Part shown: one piece after another, positions 46,206 through 54,332 of the stretch | Layout of the letters: each line of letters opens with the position of its first letter | Numbering within the stretch: position 1 is the first letter of the stretch | Assembly (NCBI RefSeq): GCF_029227915.1 | Contig: NC_079884.1 | Location: forward strand, 17,858,001 to 17,922,000 | Direction of reading: 5' to 3' | Origin: Hydractinia symbiolongicarpus | Taxonomy: Eukaryota; Cnidaria; Hydrozoa; Anthoathecata; Hydractiniidae | DNA length: 64,000 nucleotides | Position numbers and translations under genes: made by a program | The notes under the pieces: model-generated | Seen by the model: only the letters and a program-made list of their open reading frames with translations | Told to the model about the DNA's origin: nothing | Databases searched by the model: none

Positions 46206-46763
46206 ATGTTAAAAGATAAATGTCGAAGAAAAATGCAAAAGTACGTACAGAGTCAGCAATTTACAAAGTCTTACGATGTGACGGTACCGGTTCTGCGATG
46301 CTGTATCAATGCAGGTTCCACTACCGGTTATTGTTCACAGTGTTTGGAAAATTTTAATTATCGAAATGGCTACTACTGGGAGGGGTTTATACACCCGGAT
46401 GATGATGAGCTTTTAGATAGAATGCAATCAGGAGAGAAGCTTTGGGCGACAATTGCATGTGAGGAGAAAGATGAGGATCTCCAGTTTGATATTGAGGACC
46501 GGGATTTGCATATTGTTTCCGCTGAGGTGAACAAGTGGGGTATGCTCTGCTACGAGATTATCAAGGATAAGGACCTAAGGCTCTCGGATCTGGCTGATTT
46601 GAATAAAATAAGTGAAATACTCAAATTTCCTATTGAAGATAGACGTTTAGTTGATATCATCAACCTTGATAGCGAGCCAAATGTTATCAAGGGAATCGTC
46701 TATGGCTATCCATTCTACACTCTAGCTCCTTATGATTATAACCGCCTTCATCCGATTGACTGA
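46206..46763 (+). CDS. Uncharacterised Maverick cargo protein
   Basis: 185 residues, acidic. An N-terminal Cys cluster ('LRCCINAGSTTGYCSQC') could bind zinc. The rest ('HIVSAEVNKWGMLCYEIIK', 'IVYGYPFYTLAPYDY') matches no family I know. Intact. Its 3' end faces the integrase gene, with the shared hairpin 46808-46834 between them. Composition resembles the neighbouring BRO gene region, so both may be accessory cargo. Confidence 0.5.
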   Translation: MLKDKCRRKMQKYVQSQQFTKSYDVTVPVLRCCINAGSTTGYCSQCLENFNYRNGYYWEGFIHPDDDELLDRMQSGEKLWATIACEEKDEDLQFDIEDRDLHIVSAEVNKWGMLCYEIIKDKDLRLSDLADLNKISEILKFPIEDRRLVDIINLDSEPNVIKGIVYGYPFYTLAPYDYNRLHPID

Positions 46764-46807
46764 CTCTTAGGACTCCGAGGATGATTAAGACTTTATGCTG
46801 GTAAGTA

Positions 46808-46834
46808 TTAATGTGAGCCACAGGTTCACATTAA
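46808..46834. terminator. Shared hairpin between convergent genes
   Basis: Identical in sequence to 45214-45240. It lies 44 nt after the + gene stop (46763) and 77 nt after the integrase stop on the minus strand, so it could end both transcripts. Confidence 0.65.
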
Positions 46835-46911
46835 CCACGCTTATACAATCCCAACTGAGCAGGTCCCCTGCTGCGGGAGAACCAGTGAAACGGTCATCCT
46901 AATCGAGAAAT

Positions 46912-47911
46912 TTACCATTCTTTTTCATGCTCCGGAGGTACTTCAACATCCTCTGGTATTAGCATGAGTTCTTCAGAGACGAAGCTTCGATCAGGCCCGT
47001 CTTTTAAATAGTACAGGAGACGTGTACCAGTCACAATACGATCGAGTCTATACGTCTTTTTGCTCCACCAGGCGTCAGTAGCACGTCTTTTAGCATCATC
47101 ATGCTCTTCTCCAGGCTGCAGCAGGTACAAGTAAAGACCGTCCTCAGGTAACGGCTTTTCTTCAGGCCGCGGGTCTTTCGTAAGTGAGACTTCATCTAGC
47201 TTGATTGCCTTGTTGGGTTTCATACCGATCATGGCAGTCTTGGTGCTATTCATGCTTTTCACGATGGTGTACAGATGTTTCACCCATGTGGTACTAGTCT
47301 CTTCAGAGACCAACTCTTGCGCGTCCTGAGGCTTGAAAAGTCTCTCGGCGAGCACCTTGTTATAGGACTCGACAAAGGCTGTGAACGTATGATGATATTT
47401 GGTGGTTGCGCGCTTGAGTTCGACGTCTTTTGCTTCTAGCAGCTTTGTTACGTCTGACTTGAACTCACTACCGTTGTCGCACTGGAAGATCTTCGGATAG
47501 CGTAAAGGTCCTGCTTTGTAAATGTCCTTGATCATGTCAGCGACTTCGCTGGCTTTCTTCGTTCTCAATGGTCTAGCTACCTTGTAGCGCGAGGCTACAT
47601 CGATCCCTGTGAGGATATATTTGTAAACGTTACTATAGACTTTGTCATGAGGCATGTAGAGCAAATCAAATTGGTGCATTTCATTAGGTTTTTTTAATGG
47701 TAAAATGTGGGTAATCAATCCTTTTAGGTCCTCGAATATGTCTAAGCCATAAGAGTTGCCTAGACAGCCAATGTACGACTTTCTTTTTTGAGAGGCCAGT
47801 CTGCTCACCGAGCAATTTAACAGCCTTGCGACCAGTCCAGAGATTTTCAGGGGTATAGTAAATACTGCTTAATTTTTTCACTTCTTCTGGAGTAATGATA
47901 TGTTTCGACAT
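46912..47911 (-). pseudogene. int: RVE-family (retrovirus-type) integrase, one frameshift
   Basis: The gene starts at 47911 (ATG in 'taataaatatg') with an N-terminal region ('SKHIITPEEVKKLSSIYY', 'LLGEQTGLSKKKVVHWLSR'). At the T7 run 47689-47695 (A7 in the mRNA) the frame shifts by one base. After it come the catalytic core 'HQFDLLYMPHDKVYSN' (first Asp), 'FQCDNGSEFKSDV' (second Asp), 'FVESYNKVLAERLF' (Glu), and a C-terminal SH3/chromo-like part ('YRLDRIVTGTRLLYYLKDG'). About 333 residues in all, the family length. It inserts the element and makes the 6-bp duplication. The only lesion is this homopolymer, so sequencing error, mutation and programmed frameshifting are all possible. Confidence 0.92.
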
Positions 47912-47916
47912 ATTTA

Positions 47917-48027
47917 TTACATATCGATTACCTGTTTCCGTTCCTCTTCGCCATGACCTGACAGCTTACTGAACAAATAGTTACTCCCCGAGAATACTAG
48001 AGCGTTAATCAACGCCCCTCCTGCCAT
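47917..48027 (-). CDS. Very small conserved Maverick protein (36 aa)
   Basis: Too short for ORF searches. It encodes 36 residues beginning 'MAGGALINALVFSGSNYLF' and containing 'HGEEERKQ'. Similar short proteins preceding the integrase are, as far as I remember, common in cnidarian Polintons, usually longer with a helical tail. Its TAA stop overlaps the AT-rich start motif of the integrase (six bases separate stop and ATG), so the two are probably one transcription block. Possibly truncated here. Confidence 0.5.
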   Translation of the reverse strand: MAGGALINALVFSGSNYLFSKLSGHGEEERKQVIDM

Positions 48028-48051
48028 GATTGCCAAGGTCGCCCTTTATTT

Positions 48052-49233
48052 TCAGTATTCCACAGAGTGAAATCTACTATCTAAAATGTTCAGTTGAGCA
48101 TCTTGAAGTAATTGCCTTCCGGGGCCGTGGAGACTATGATTGGGTGATGCTCGGAAATCAACAAACAGCGCATAACGCTCAGTCATGAACTGCCCAATTG
48201 TCACCCCTGAATCGTGGCTACCGAATAAGTTTACGATCTGCTCGAGGTGATCTTTAGGGAGCATCGCGTGCGTGTAGAGCTCATTCGGCTCACCCTCAAC
48301 AGTGATCGAGATTTTTTCGATCTTTGGGTTATAAAACACCTCGTTAGCGCCTGAGTAAGCCTTCACTTTTCCAGGGTCTACAAAGAGCAGTAAAACGCCT
48401 TTCAAACTTTTTGCAGGCGTATCAATTTGCAAATTGTAGCTTGTGTCAGCCTTTTTCATCGTGACAACCTTGCTACGGAGTACCCTTTCATAGGGTAGGG
48501 CGAGACAGCTGTATCTCGACATCATAGCGCTAGCGAGACCCTTGTCGAATTCTAGCGAAATATTAGTGATCTTGTAGGCAGCATCCGGTGGTTTAGCTGC
48601 GGTATTTCCAATAGCTGCCGTACCACCATCTTTGATAACGTCACCTTACGATGCAAAATGGATCACAAACTGTAACCTATCGTGTAGCCCTGGCTGGTAT
48701 AACGGCAAGTCTCGTGTCAATTCAAACATTTTTCCTAGAGGAATACGTGCTGCCATAAGCTGCGACGATCGCTTTTTCCTCGTCCGTGCCTACATGATCA
48801 GTCGCTTTTACCTGTAGGTCGCCAATTGTACCGTCGTTGGGATTGATCCCCTCTAGGATCAAGTTGTTTTCCCGATCAAACTTGGGCAACCATAGGTCCT
48901 TGTAGGTAGCGAGCACCCTGTAGTCGCTAATATTTTGCACCTCGTTGCTATTAAAAGTGATACGAAGATATTGCACCAAGGCTTTACCTATATTGCTAAC
49001 GATGGTGCGCTTTGTGTTTGTTCCCGTAAGTTCTAGATCAAAGAGGAGTTTGATACTACCTGGAAAAATTACATCGTTCTGCCCCATGCTGGGAATGTCA
49101 ACATACAGTCCTCGTTCTGATTAATCGTACTAGGAACATGACTTACTTTTACACGCTGCTTCTTGCCTTTCATAGACATCATCGTTTTAATTTCCGCGTA
49201 GGGGTCGAGCTTGGTTCCGAATACGTTACTCAT
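48052..49233 (-). pseudogene. Capsid-like (PY/MCP-type) protein, two frameshifts and a stop
   Basis: Starts at 49233 downstream of 'tataaataaagc'. A frameshift lies near 49100-49115, then 'PGSIKLLFDLEL', 'SNIGKALVQYLRITF', 'VLATYKDLWLPK'. A second frameshift near 48750 gives 'RIPLGKMFELTRDLP' and 'LYQPGLHDRLQF', then a TAA (48646-48648), then the open end with 'LPKDHLEQIVNLFG' and 'YALFVDFRASPNHSLHGPG'. Regularly spaced beta-rich segments and family likeness to a conserved Polinton virion protein suggest a jelly-roll capsid protein; calling it the major one is inference. The C-terminal end also looks shortened before 'QDAQLNI'. Confidence 0.7.
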
Positions 49234-49266
49234 GCTTTATTTATAGCTGATTTTCATTTCAAATAA

Positions 49267-50503
49267 ATGCCGATTAATCCAATATACGAAGGAGACGACT
49301 TTACGCAAGAGGAAAACATTCCAGACGAGGATTTCAGTAGACCTGATGCCAGCCCCACGCTAGCGCCAGATCAGGGTCAATCGCCTAGCGTCTCGGCACG
49401 AGACACCACGACAAGGCAGAGGGAAGAGCTACTAAAATGAAAGGTCGACGATCTTTACGAACATCTTAGTGAGGAGCTGGGGCAGCCAATCGCGAGATAT
49501 TACAACGAGTTTGAGGCACGGGGAAACCAGCTTCTTTTCGATGGCATAGAGATCACGAAAAGGCATGGTGAATTAAGGAGCGTTGCAGAGATACGGAGGA
49601 GGTTAGGTACAAATCGCTTGCGGGCCATGGGGTTTACCGACTATACTACACCAAACAAAGGCAGTAAAGCAATGGCTCAGAAACTACTTAACGAGATTGT
49701 TCACGTTGAAGAGAAGGCCGATGATATTGAAATAATGCCGCTGCTCGAGAATGTCCTGGATGCAACGGAGAGTTTGATCGAAGAGACTCCCTTTGGCGCC
49801 AGCTTCACAGAGCGTGAAAGAAGAGGGCTCAACCTCGAGCTTCAAACGCTAAGAAGTAACCAAAACACTTGAAAAACAAGATGATCTTCTATGACAGCGA
49901 GACAAAACAAAAGCCAAGGTGAAAAGGCTTGAGAGGAAGAAAGCTACACCTGGACTATCAGAGGAACAGCAAACTATCTGGAACGACGACATCGCAAAGG
50001 CTAGGGAAGATCTAGAACGACTCCAAGATCAAACGGAAGCAGTACGAGAAGCACATGGTTTACTATCATCTGACACTCAGAGCCAACTGAACGCAATTAA
50101 GGAAACGCTGATGAAAATCGCAGAAGGCGATAAATCTCTGGCTGAAAAGCTTAGAATCTTGTTCAAGAAGCAAAGAATTACTATAGCGAGCATCGTCTCG
50201 GCTGTTGGTCTACTGATTTCCACCCTCGTACTCGCAGTTACAGGTGGTGGTGGTACTGCAGCGGCAGAAAGTGCCGCAGGGAAGGGCTTTTTACAAAAAC
50301 AGCTGGAAAGGCTTGGAAAAATTTTGAAATACCTGGCAGGTAAGGCAGGTGCGGCGCTACCAGGGATTATTGGCACGGTTGTCTCGTTCGCTCTTAAAGT
50401 AGCAGCAAAAGTTGTTGAATACGCAGCCAAGCATCTATACATGGCGATCGCTGCCGCTGCTGCTGGTTTTGTTGTGGCATATAAGAGAGGCAAACTATAT
50501 TAA
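49267..50503 (+). pseudogene. Maverick coiled-coil/membrane protein, three lesions
   Basis: Starts at 49267 within 'aaataaatg'. An acidic N-terminus ('IYEGDDFTQEENIPDEDFS') precedes an in-frame TGA (49438-49440), then 'VDDLYEHLSEELGQP' and 'IEEAT'-like helices to 49872. A frameshift near 49860-49866 and a TGA at 49892-49894 separate this from the long open end (GTG at 49919) with a coiled coil ('KAREDLERLQDQTEAV'), a membrane-type segment 'IASIVSAVGLLISTLVLAV', a Gly/Ala stretch, 'ALPGIIGTVVSFALKVAAK' and a final 'AAAAAGFVVAYKRG'. The same order is conserved in related cnidarian Polintons as one protein of about 400 residues. Function unknown; likely virion or membrane associated. Confidence 0.65.
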
Positions 50504-50525
50504 TGCTCCTGCGGAGCATTAATAT
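50497..50525. terminator. Perfect hairpin containing both stop codons of convergent genes
   Basis: A 13-bp perfect stem (ATATTAATGCTCC and complement) with TGC loop. The + gene's TAA (50501-50503) lies in one arm and the minus gene's TAA (50519-50521) in the other, at mirror positions. Confidence 0.75.
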
Positions 50526-51631
50526 TTCTTCAACCAAATGTACATTAGGATCGATAATACTCCCGCAGTAACCAAGGTGGCCTTGGTGTCCTCGTGAGGG
50601 TTTCCATCTCCTGACTGAGGTATCTTTTCAGATTTTAGGGCACCCCTTTCTTGCCCAGGTCTGACTCGTTTTAAAAACTGTGTGGGTTTGTTGTTTATGT
50701 CTAGCGTTATGCCAATCATCGCACTCGCCGGCGCAATCAAGATGTTGTTGTTATACCCCACAATTTTACCAATACGCAGGTTCATATCGGAAGGTAGCAT
50801 GTACACGTGGTGCATCACGGCAAAATTCACTGGGGTCCTGGCATATTGAGGCACCTTTTGAAACTCGTTGATATCATGACTTACGCTCTCCTCACGTTGT
50901 ACCATAGCTTTGAATTTCTGTAGTAGTATCTGTCTCGCTGTGAAATTGTCAGCATCCGAAACTATAAGGGATGCCTTGGCATCAGCTTGGGACCCTAGTA
51001 GTAAAATCACGTAAACACGAATACTCTCGCTAAACCTTGTCAGACCTTCCGATGTCAGGCCTTGGCTCGTAGGCATGATAAACTTGGCCCAATCACCATC
51101 TACTTGAGGCCACCATCTACCATTTGTGAGCGAGGACATGAGAGCCTTAAACTTGTATTTGGCATTTAAGTCGGCACCATATTCAGGACAAATCTTGGCA
51201 TATTCAGATGCAGAGTAGGGGTTCTCGTATTGAGAAAAGCCGTCATCGTATGGCATGGGTACCTTCATTCTCGCTAGGATACGCCGCATGTGGTAATAGA
51301 CGTGGAATTTAAAGATACTGTTAATGAGAGGCACGGAGCCATTCAAGTGTTTGGCGGATATACCCAAAGCGGTGCTAGCGCAATGACAAGCGAAATTAAC
51401 TTGTATATTCCAGTAGCCAAGGGCTTGACCGGTCCAATTTACACTTACGGGGTCGTTCAACAGGTTAGTGGGGACTTTTATTGGGTATTTCGTGAACATC
51501 GAGAAGGTCACGGGAATGTGCGATTCTGTAGAAACGTAGAGGTCTTGATGCTCTAGATTAATTACACCGAGAGGCCATTCGCCTCTATTAGACTTGTATT
51601 TTGCCTTGTGGTTATAGCTATAAATGTTCAT
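50519..51631 (-). CDS. Conserved Maverick protein, candidate structural protein
   Basis: 370 residues, intact. N-terminal 'YSYNHKAKYKSNRGEWPLG', a beta-rich middle ('INLEHQDLYVSTESHIPVT', 'YWNIQVNFACHC', 'IFKFHVYYHMRRILARMKV'), 'TSEGLTRFSESIRVYVILL' and 'HVYMLPSDMNLRIGKIVGY', and a C-terminal membrane segment (about 349-366) ending LKKY. It is conserved in cnidarian Polintons as far as I recall and is encoded beside the penton-like gene, which suggests a virion role. I cannot tell from sequence alone whether it rather than 48052-49233 is the main shell protein. Divergent with 51648-52328 across a 22-bp palindrome. Confidence 0.6.
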   Translation of the reverse strand: MNIYSYNHKAKYKSNRGEWPLGVINLEHQDLYVSTESHIPVTFSMFTKYPIKVPTNLLNDPVSVNWTGQALGYWNIQVNFACHCASTALGISAKHLNGSVPLINSIFKFHVYYHMRRILARMKVPMPYDDGFSQYENPYSASEYAKICPEYGADLNAKYKFKALMSSLTNGRWWPQVDGDWAKFIMPTSQGLTSEGLTRFSESIRVYVILLLGSQADAKASLIVSDADNFTARQILLQKFKAMVQREESVSHDINEFQKVPQYARTPVNFAVMHHVYMLPSDMNLRIGKIVGYNNNILIAPASAMIGITLDINNKPTQFLKRVRPGQERGALKSEKIPQSGDGNPHEDTKATLVTAGVLSILMYIWLKKY

Positions 51632-51650
51632 GTTTCTTTAAAGAAACATG
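51629..51650. promoter_or_regulatory. 22-bp perfect palindrome joining two divergent start codons
   Basis: CATGTTTCTTT followed by its exact complement. Its ends are the ATGs of the genes at 51631 (minus) and 51648 (plus), with only 16 bp between the start codons. A symmetrical, very short bidirectional start region; transcripts must have almost no leader or start inside the opposite gene. Confidence 0.65.
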
Positions 51651-52328
51651 AGACAGCTGTATGTCACGGATATAGAGAAGCCTACGATTTTTGACGATTA
51701 CCTAGGGCAGGACACGAGAATTGCCCTGAAATCGATATCTATCAGGCCCGTATGGCTGAACCTTTACAGCGACAATGATTTTGTCATTCGTAGGACAGGG
51801 CCTGATCAGACAGAAACTAGAATCGAAATTATGAACGGTCTATACAGGATAGAGGATTTGGCAACCATCGTTAATAGCCAGGCAGGGGACAAGATCAAAT
51901 TGTTTGTCCTGAAAAATGGACTCTGCAGGCTTAGGGTTAGTGACGGGTATACTGTGGTAATCCATCGAAAACTACAGGAGCTTATGGGGCTACCCTACGA
52001 CCCTGCAAAAAAGTATTTTACCAAAGGCGACTATGACAGCTTCTACAAAACGGACGTGTACCAAAGATTGAGACTCGTTTGCCCTCAGTTAGATGAGGAT
52101 GACTGCCTGCTGGATGGAAAGAAATCAAAAATTCTTGCTTTGCTTCCCACCAAAGAGTTAAACGCATGGGGAGACATGCTTACATGGATTTTTGACACTC
52201 CAATCTACCTTCCTTTGAAAGGCTCAACAGACAGACTGGAGTTCATGCTGACGGACGAGAATCATCATGAAAAAAAATGTTTCGTTCGTCGGAATTACGA
52301 TGCATTTACTCATAGAATAAATGGCTGA
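51648..52328 (+). CDS. Minor capsid (penton-like, PX-type) protein candidate
   Basis: 226 residues, intact. Segments 'LNLYSDNDFVIRRTGPD', 'LYRIEDLATIVNSQAGDKI', 'FVLKNGLCRLRVSDGYTVV', 'LQELMGLPYDPAKKYF', 'LRLVCPQLDEDDCLLDGKK' and 'PIYLPLKGSTDRLEFMLTD' form a row of beta strands like the single jelly-roll minor capsid protein of Polintons, about the expected size. It would form capsid vertices. The last 8 nt overlap the start of the next gene. Assignment rests on pattern and context, not a computed fold. Confidence 0.6.
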   Translation: MRQLYVTDIEKPTIFDDYLGQDTRIALKSISIRPVWLNLYSDNDFVIRRTGPDQTETRIEIMNGLYRIEDLATIVNSQAGDKIKLFVLKNGLCRLRVSDGYTVVIHRKLQELMGLPYDPAKKYFTKGDYDSFYKTDVYQRLRLVCPQLDEDDCLLDGKKSKILALLPTKELNAWGDMLTWIFDTPIYLPLKGSTDRLEFMLTDENHHEKKCFVRRNYDAFTHRING

Positions 52329-52962
52329 TATAAAGCTTTACCCAACTTTGCCGCCAAGTGCGCCTTAGCATGAGCCTGAAGAAAGTCAGGTCTACAGACT
52401 AAAAAAGATGGAAGAAATCAAGCAGTACCTGCGTGGTGAGATCAAAAAGCGTGACAAACTCGCCAAAAATTTCAAGATGCATGGTACGTGGGTTAGATTC
52501 ACTGATCATGGATTGCTAGCTGTAAGTATTATAACTTCAGGTGTTGGGATTGGCAGTGTGCTGTCCGGAATAGGTGTACCACTAGCTGTGGCGATGGGTG
52601 GTATCACGATCGCTGTAGGACTAAGGCAGGCAGGTTTACGGAATGCGGGGAAGAGGCTAGACGTTAAGTCAAAAAAGCATGAGGGCATCAGACTCTTAGC
52701 AGAGACTAAGTTGAACTCTGTTGTCGACCTCATCTCAAAGGCTGTGGAGAACGGTGTGATTAGTGATTATGAGTTCAGCCTAATCATCCAGGAGAAGCAA
52801 CGCTACATGTTGCTGAAGGAACAGGTCCGACAACGAACGAGAAAGATCGTAGATTCCATCAATGATCGGGAGCGACAGCAGCTTGTCGCAAAAGGGCGTG
52901 AGGAGGCCAAAGAGGAGCATATGAAAAAACTTCAATCTGCGCAGTATGCCAGCGCTACTTAG
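52321..52962 (+). pseudogene. Conserved Maverick membrane/coiled-coil protein, early in-frame stop
   Basis: The natural start is ATG 52321 in 'tagaataaatg', overlapping the previous gene. The first 15 codons ('MADIKLYPTLPPSAP') end in TAG (52366-52368), after which the same frame stays open to 52962. The body has a Lys-rich helix, a long hydrophobic Gly-rich segment ('LLAVSIITSGVGIGSVLSG', 'VPLAVAMGGITIAVGL'), and a C-terminal coiled coil. A downstream ATG at 52408 could restart translation of 184 residues. The family occurs widely in Polintons by my recollection; function unknown. Confidence 0.65.
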
Positions 52963-52988
52963 AGTCTCCACCCGCTTATAGAGTCTAA

Positions 52989-53004
52989 TATGTTGGTCAA
53001 CATA
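52989..53004. terminator. Hairpin between convergent genes
   Basis: TATGTTG-GT-CAACATA, directly adjoining the minus-strand stop codon at 53005-53007 and 26 nt after the plus-strand stop at 52962. Confidence 0.55.
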
Positions 53005-53289
53005 CTAAACAATCACTTCTCCCGTATCTTGATCTATGAGCAAGTCGCCATCATGTACGATACGTCGCTGTTTTTTAGCGAGATCCCTCAAATATTGTTC
53101 AAGATTTTTCTGCCATGCAATTTTAGCACAAGGCTTGCAGTACGGTCCGTCCGTTTGTGTCGACGCATCCCTATACTTGACTTTGCGTATGGCTTCGACA
53201 AGGTCTATTCGCTTCAACGTAGAGTACCCTTTGAGACCTAAGGCTTTAGCTTCTTGTCGCAGTTTGTCCATTTGTTTATGTGAACACAA
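53005..53289 (-). CDS. SAP-motif-like small protein
   Basis: 94 codons from 53289. The second Met (53271) follows 'cataaacaa' directly, so it may be the true start. Residues from it, 'MDKLRQEAKALGLKGYSTL' and 'KRIDLVEAIRKVK', match the helix-turn-helix pattern of SAP or Rho-N-type DNA-binding motifs. A conserved 'CKPCAKIAWQKNLEQYL' with CxxC follows. A role in DNA or chromatin binding is inferred. Intact; first of a run of small minus-strand genes, ending in the hairpin at 52989-53004. Confidence 0.6.
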   Translation of the reverse strand: MCSHKQMDKLRQEAKALGLKGYSTLKRIDLVEAIRKVKYRDASTQTDGPYCKPCAKIAWQKNLEQYLRDLAKKQRRIVHDGDLLIDQDTGEVIV

Positions 53290-53317
53290 CCACCTTTACT
53301 CCTTTACTGTTTCACCA

Positions 53318-53524
53318 TCAAACATTTATTTTTGGGTCTTCCCTGCTTTGCCTCCCGGACAAAAAAAAAGTCTCACAGGGGCAGTGGCCACCATTGTAAG
53401 TGACGTAGTCTTGGTAGCAATACCAACAAAGCACCTTCTCTCCCACGCGCAGACGTCTTTGACATATACCACATCTATCGCAGGCATCTAGAGTTCTTTG
53501 ACAGTCATAGCAGATTCCTCGCAT
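53318..53524 (-). CDS. Cys-rich zinc-binding-type small protein
   Basis: 68 residues with C-x2-C pairs ('CYDCQRTLDACDRCGIC', 'VLCWYCYQDYV', then 'CPC'), consistent with one or two zinc ribbons or a RING-like fold. The ATG follows 'ctaaataaaataa'. Intact. The lengths between pairs do not fit one defined family well, so only zinc binding is proposed. Confidence 0.55.
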   Translation of the reverse strand: MRGICYDCQRTLDACDRCGICQRRLRVGEKVLCWYCYQDYVTYNGGHCPCETFFLSGRQSREDPKINV

Positions 53525-53554
53525 TTATTTTATTTAGTTTTTGCGCACCATTTC

Positions 53555-53761
53555 TTATAGACCGTCAATTCTCTCTAATTTATCGTTGATAAGCCTCTCG
53601 CACTCTTTCATATTGTTCAGCACAAGTGAGGTAGAGATGAGAGCTAGGGCAGCTATCACAAGCGCGGTAGAGGTGTGTGCTAGGACGGCTCCCACACCTA
53701 CAAAAAACGTTACAAGTATAAAAACTGTGTACCTATCTTCCGCTGTCTCATTGCTTGACAT
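53555..53761 (-). CDS. Small two-span membrane protein
   Basis: 68 residues. 'YTVFILVTFFVGVGAVLAH' and 'ALVIAALALISTSLVL' are two adjacent membrane segments, with a polar C-terminus 'NNMKECERLINDKLERI'. The ATG is in 'tataataaatg' (53759-53770). The upstream 75-80 bp duplicate the promoter-side block of the terminal repeats, so it may be expressed together with the two terminal genes. Family unknown. Confidence 0.6.
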   Translation of the reverse strand: MSSNETAEDRYTVFILVTFFVGVGAVLAHTSTALVIAALALISTSLVLNNMKECERLINDKLERIDGL

Positions 53762-53846
53762 TTATTATACATACATTCAGACTTCAACTAGCAACGCTCG
53801 CAATTTCCCTATTCAAACGTTGATGTCAGCAGTTCTTATCGGCAAC
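53759..53846 (-). promoter_or_regulatory. Internal copy of the TIR promoter-like block
   Basis: 'catttattata', 'acattcagacttcaacta', 'caa(c)g(c/g)tcgcaattt', 'ccctattcaaac' and 'gttgatgtcagcagtt' follow in the same order as in 55710-55815 (and, inverted, the left TIR), with small gaps. This third copy stands in front of the gene at 53555-53761, so the shared sequence behaves as a portable upstream region. Confidence 0.75.
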
Positions 53847-53874
53847 AATTTTCAGTGTGCCCATGGTTTATTTT

Positions 53875-53900
53875 TTTTGTGACTGTCTCCAGTCACAAAA
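53875..53900 (-). terminator. Perfect 11-bp hairpin after gene 53941-54282
   Basis: TTTTGTGACTG with TCTC loop and exact complement, 40 nt beyond the minus-strand stop at 53941. Confidence 0.6.
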
Positions 53901-53940
53901 GATCCTCACTACTTTTTTTGTCTTGGTTGGTATACCAAAG

Positions 53941-54282
53941 TCATTTTGGATGCTCGTCTAGTCCATCATACGCTTCCACAAGGTCGTAATCATAGTAAAA
54001 TTGACCAGGATTCTTCGTAGATTGTTTCTTTCCCAGTGATTTGATAAACATCTGACCTGTTCGACCTATCAAAGCTTCTCTCAGCACACTCGTTGCCCAT
54101 GCTCGAAATCGTTCACCATCGCAATCGATCAATGTGATGACAGTTGCATCACCTTTTTTGGTCTTGATCTCTTCAACATACTCAATTTTGAATATGATTC
54201 CAGTGGGAACATCACGCCACTTCATAATGCTCTCGTGTTCTGATTTCAAGGCATCAAATTGTTCTACAGATAGGAAAGGCAT
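53941..54282 (-). CDS. Conserved Maverick protein, OB-fold-like (possible ssDNA binding)
   Basis: 113 residues, intact. 'LSVEQFDALKSEHESIMKW', 'GIIFKIEYVEEIKTKKGDA', 'TVITLIDCDGERFRAWATS' and 'GQFYYDYDLVEAY' alternate beta strands like a small OB fold. A tiny OB-type protein in a protein-primed replicon could coat single strands, but this is inference. The start lies 3' of 'tataataaagag'. It ends before the hairpin 53875-53900. Confidence 0.55.
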   Translation of the reverse strand: MPFLSVEQFDALKSEHESIMKWRDVPTGIIFKIEYVEEIKTKKGDATVITLIDCDGERFRAWATSVLREALIGRTGQMFIKSLGKKQSTKNPGQFYYDYDLVEAYDGLDEHPK

Positions 54283-54332
54283 CTCTTTATTATAGATTTT
54301 TTAAACCTCAACCACGACCAAAATACTGGACA

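Noticed and set aside
50519-51631. Calling the 370-residue protein the major capsid protein
   Set aside because: Length and C-terminal membrane segment do not settle it against the capsid-like gene at 48052-49233; left as candidate structural protein.
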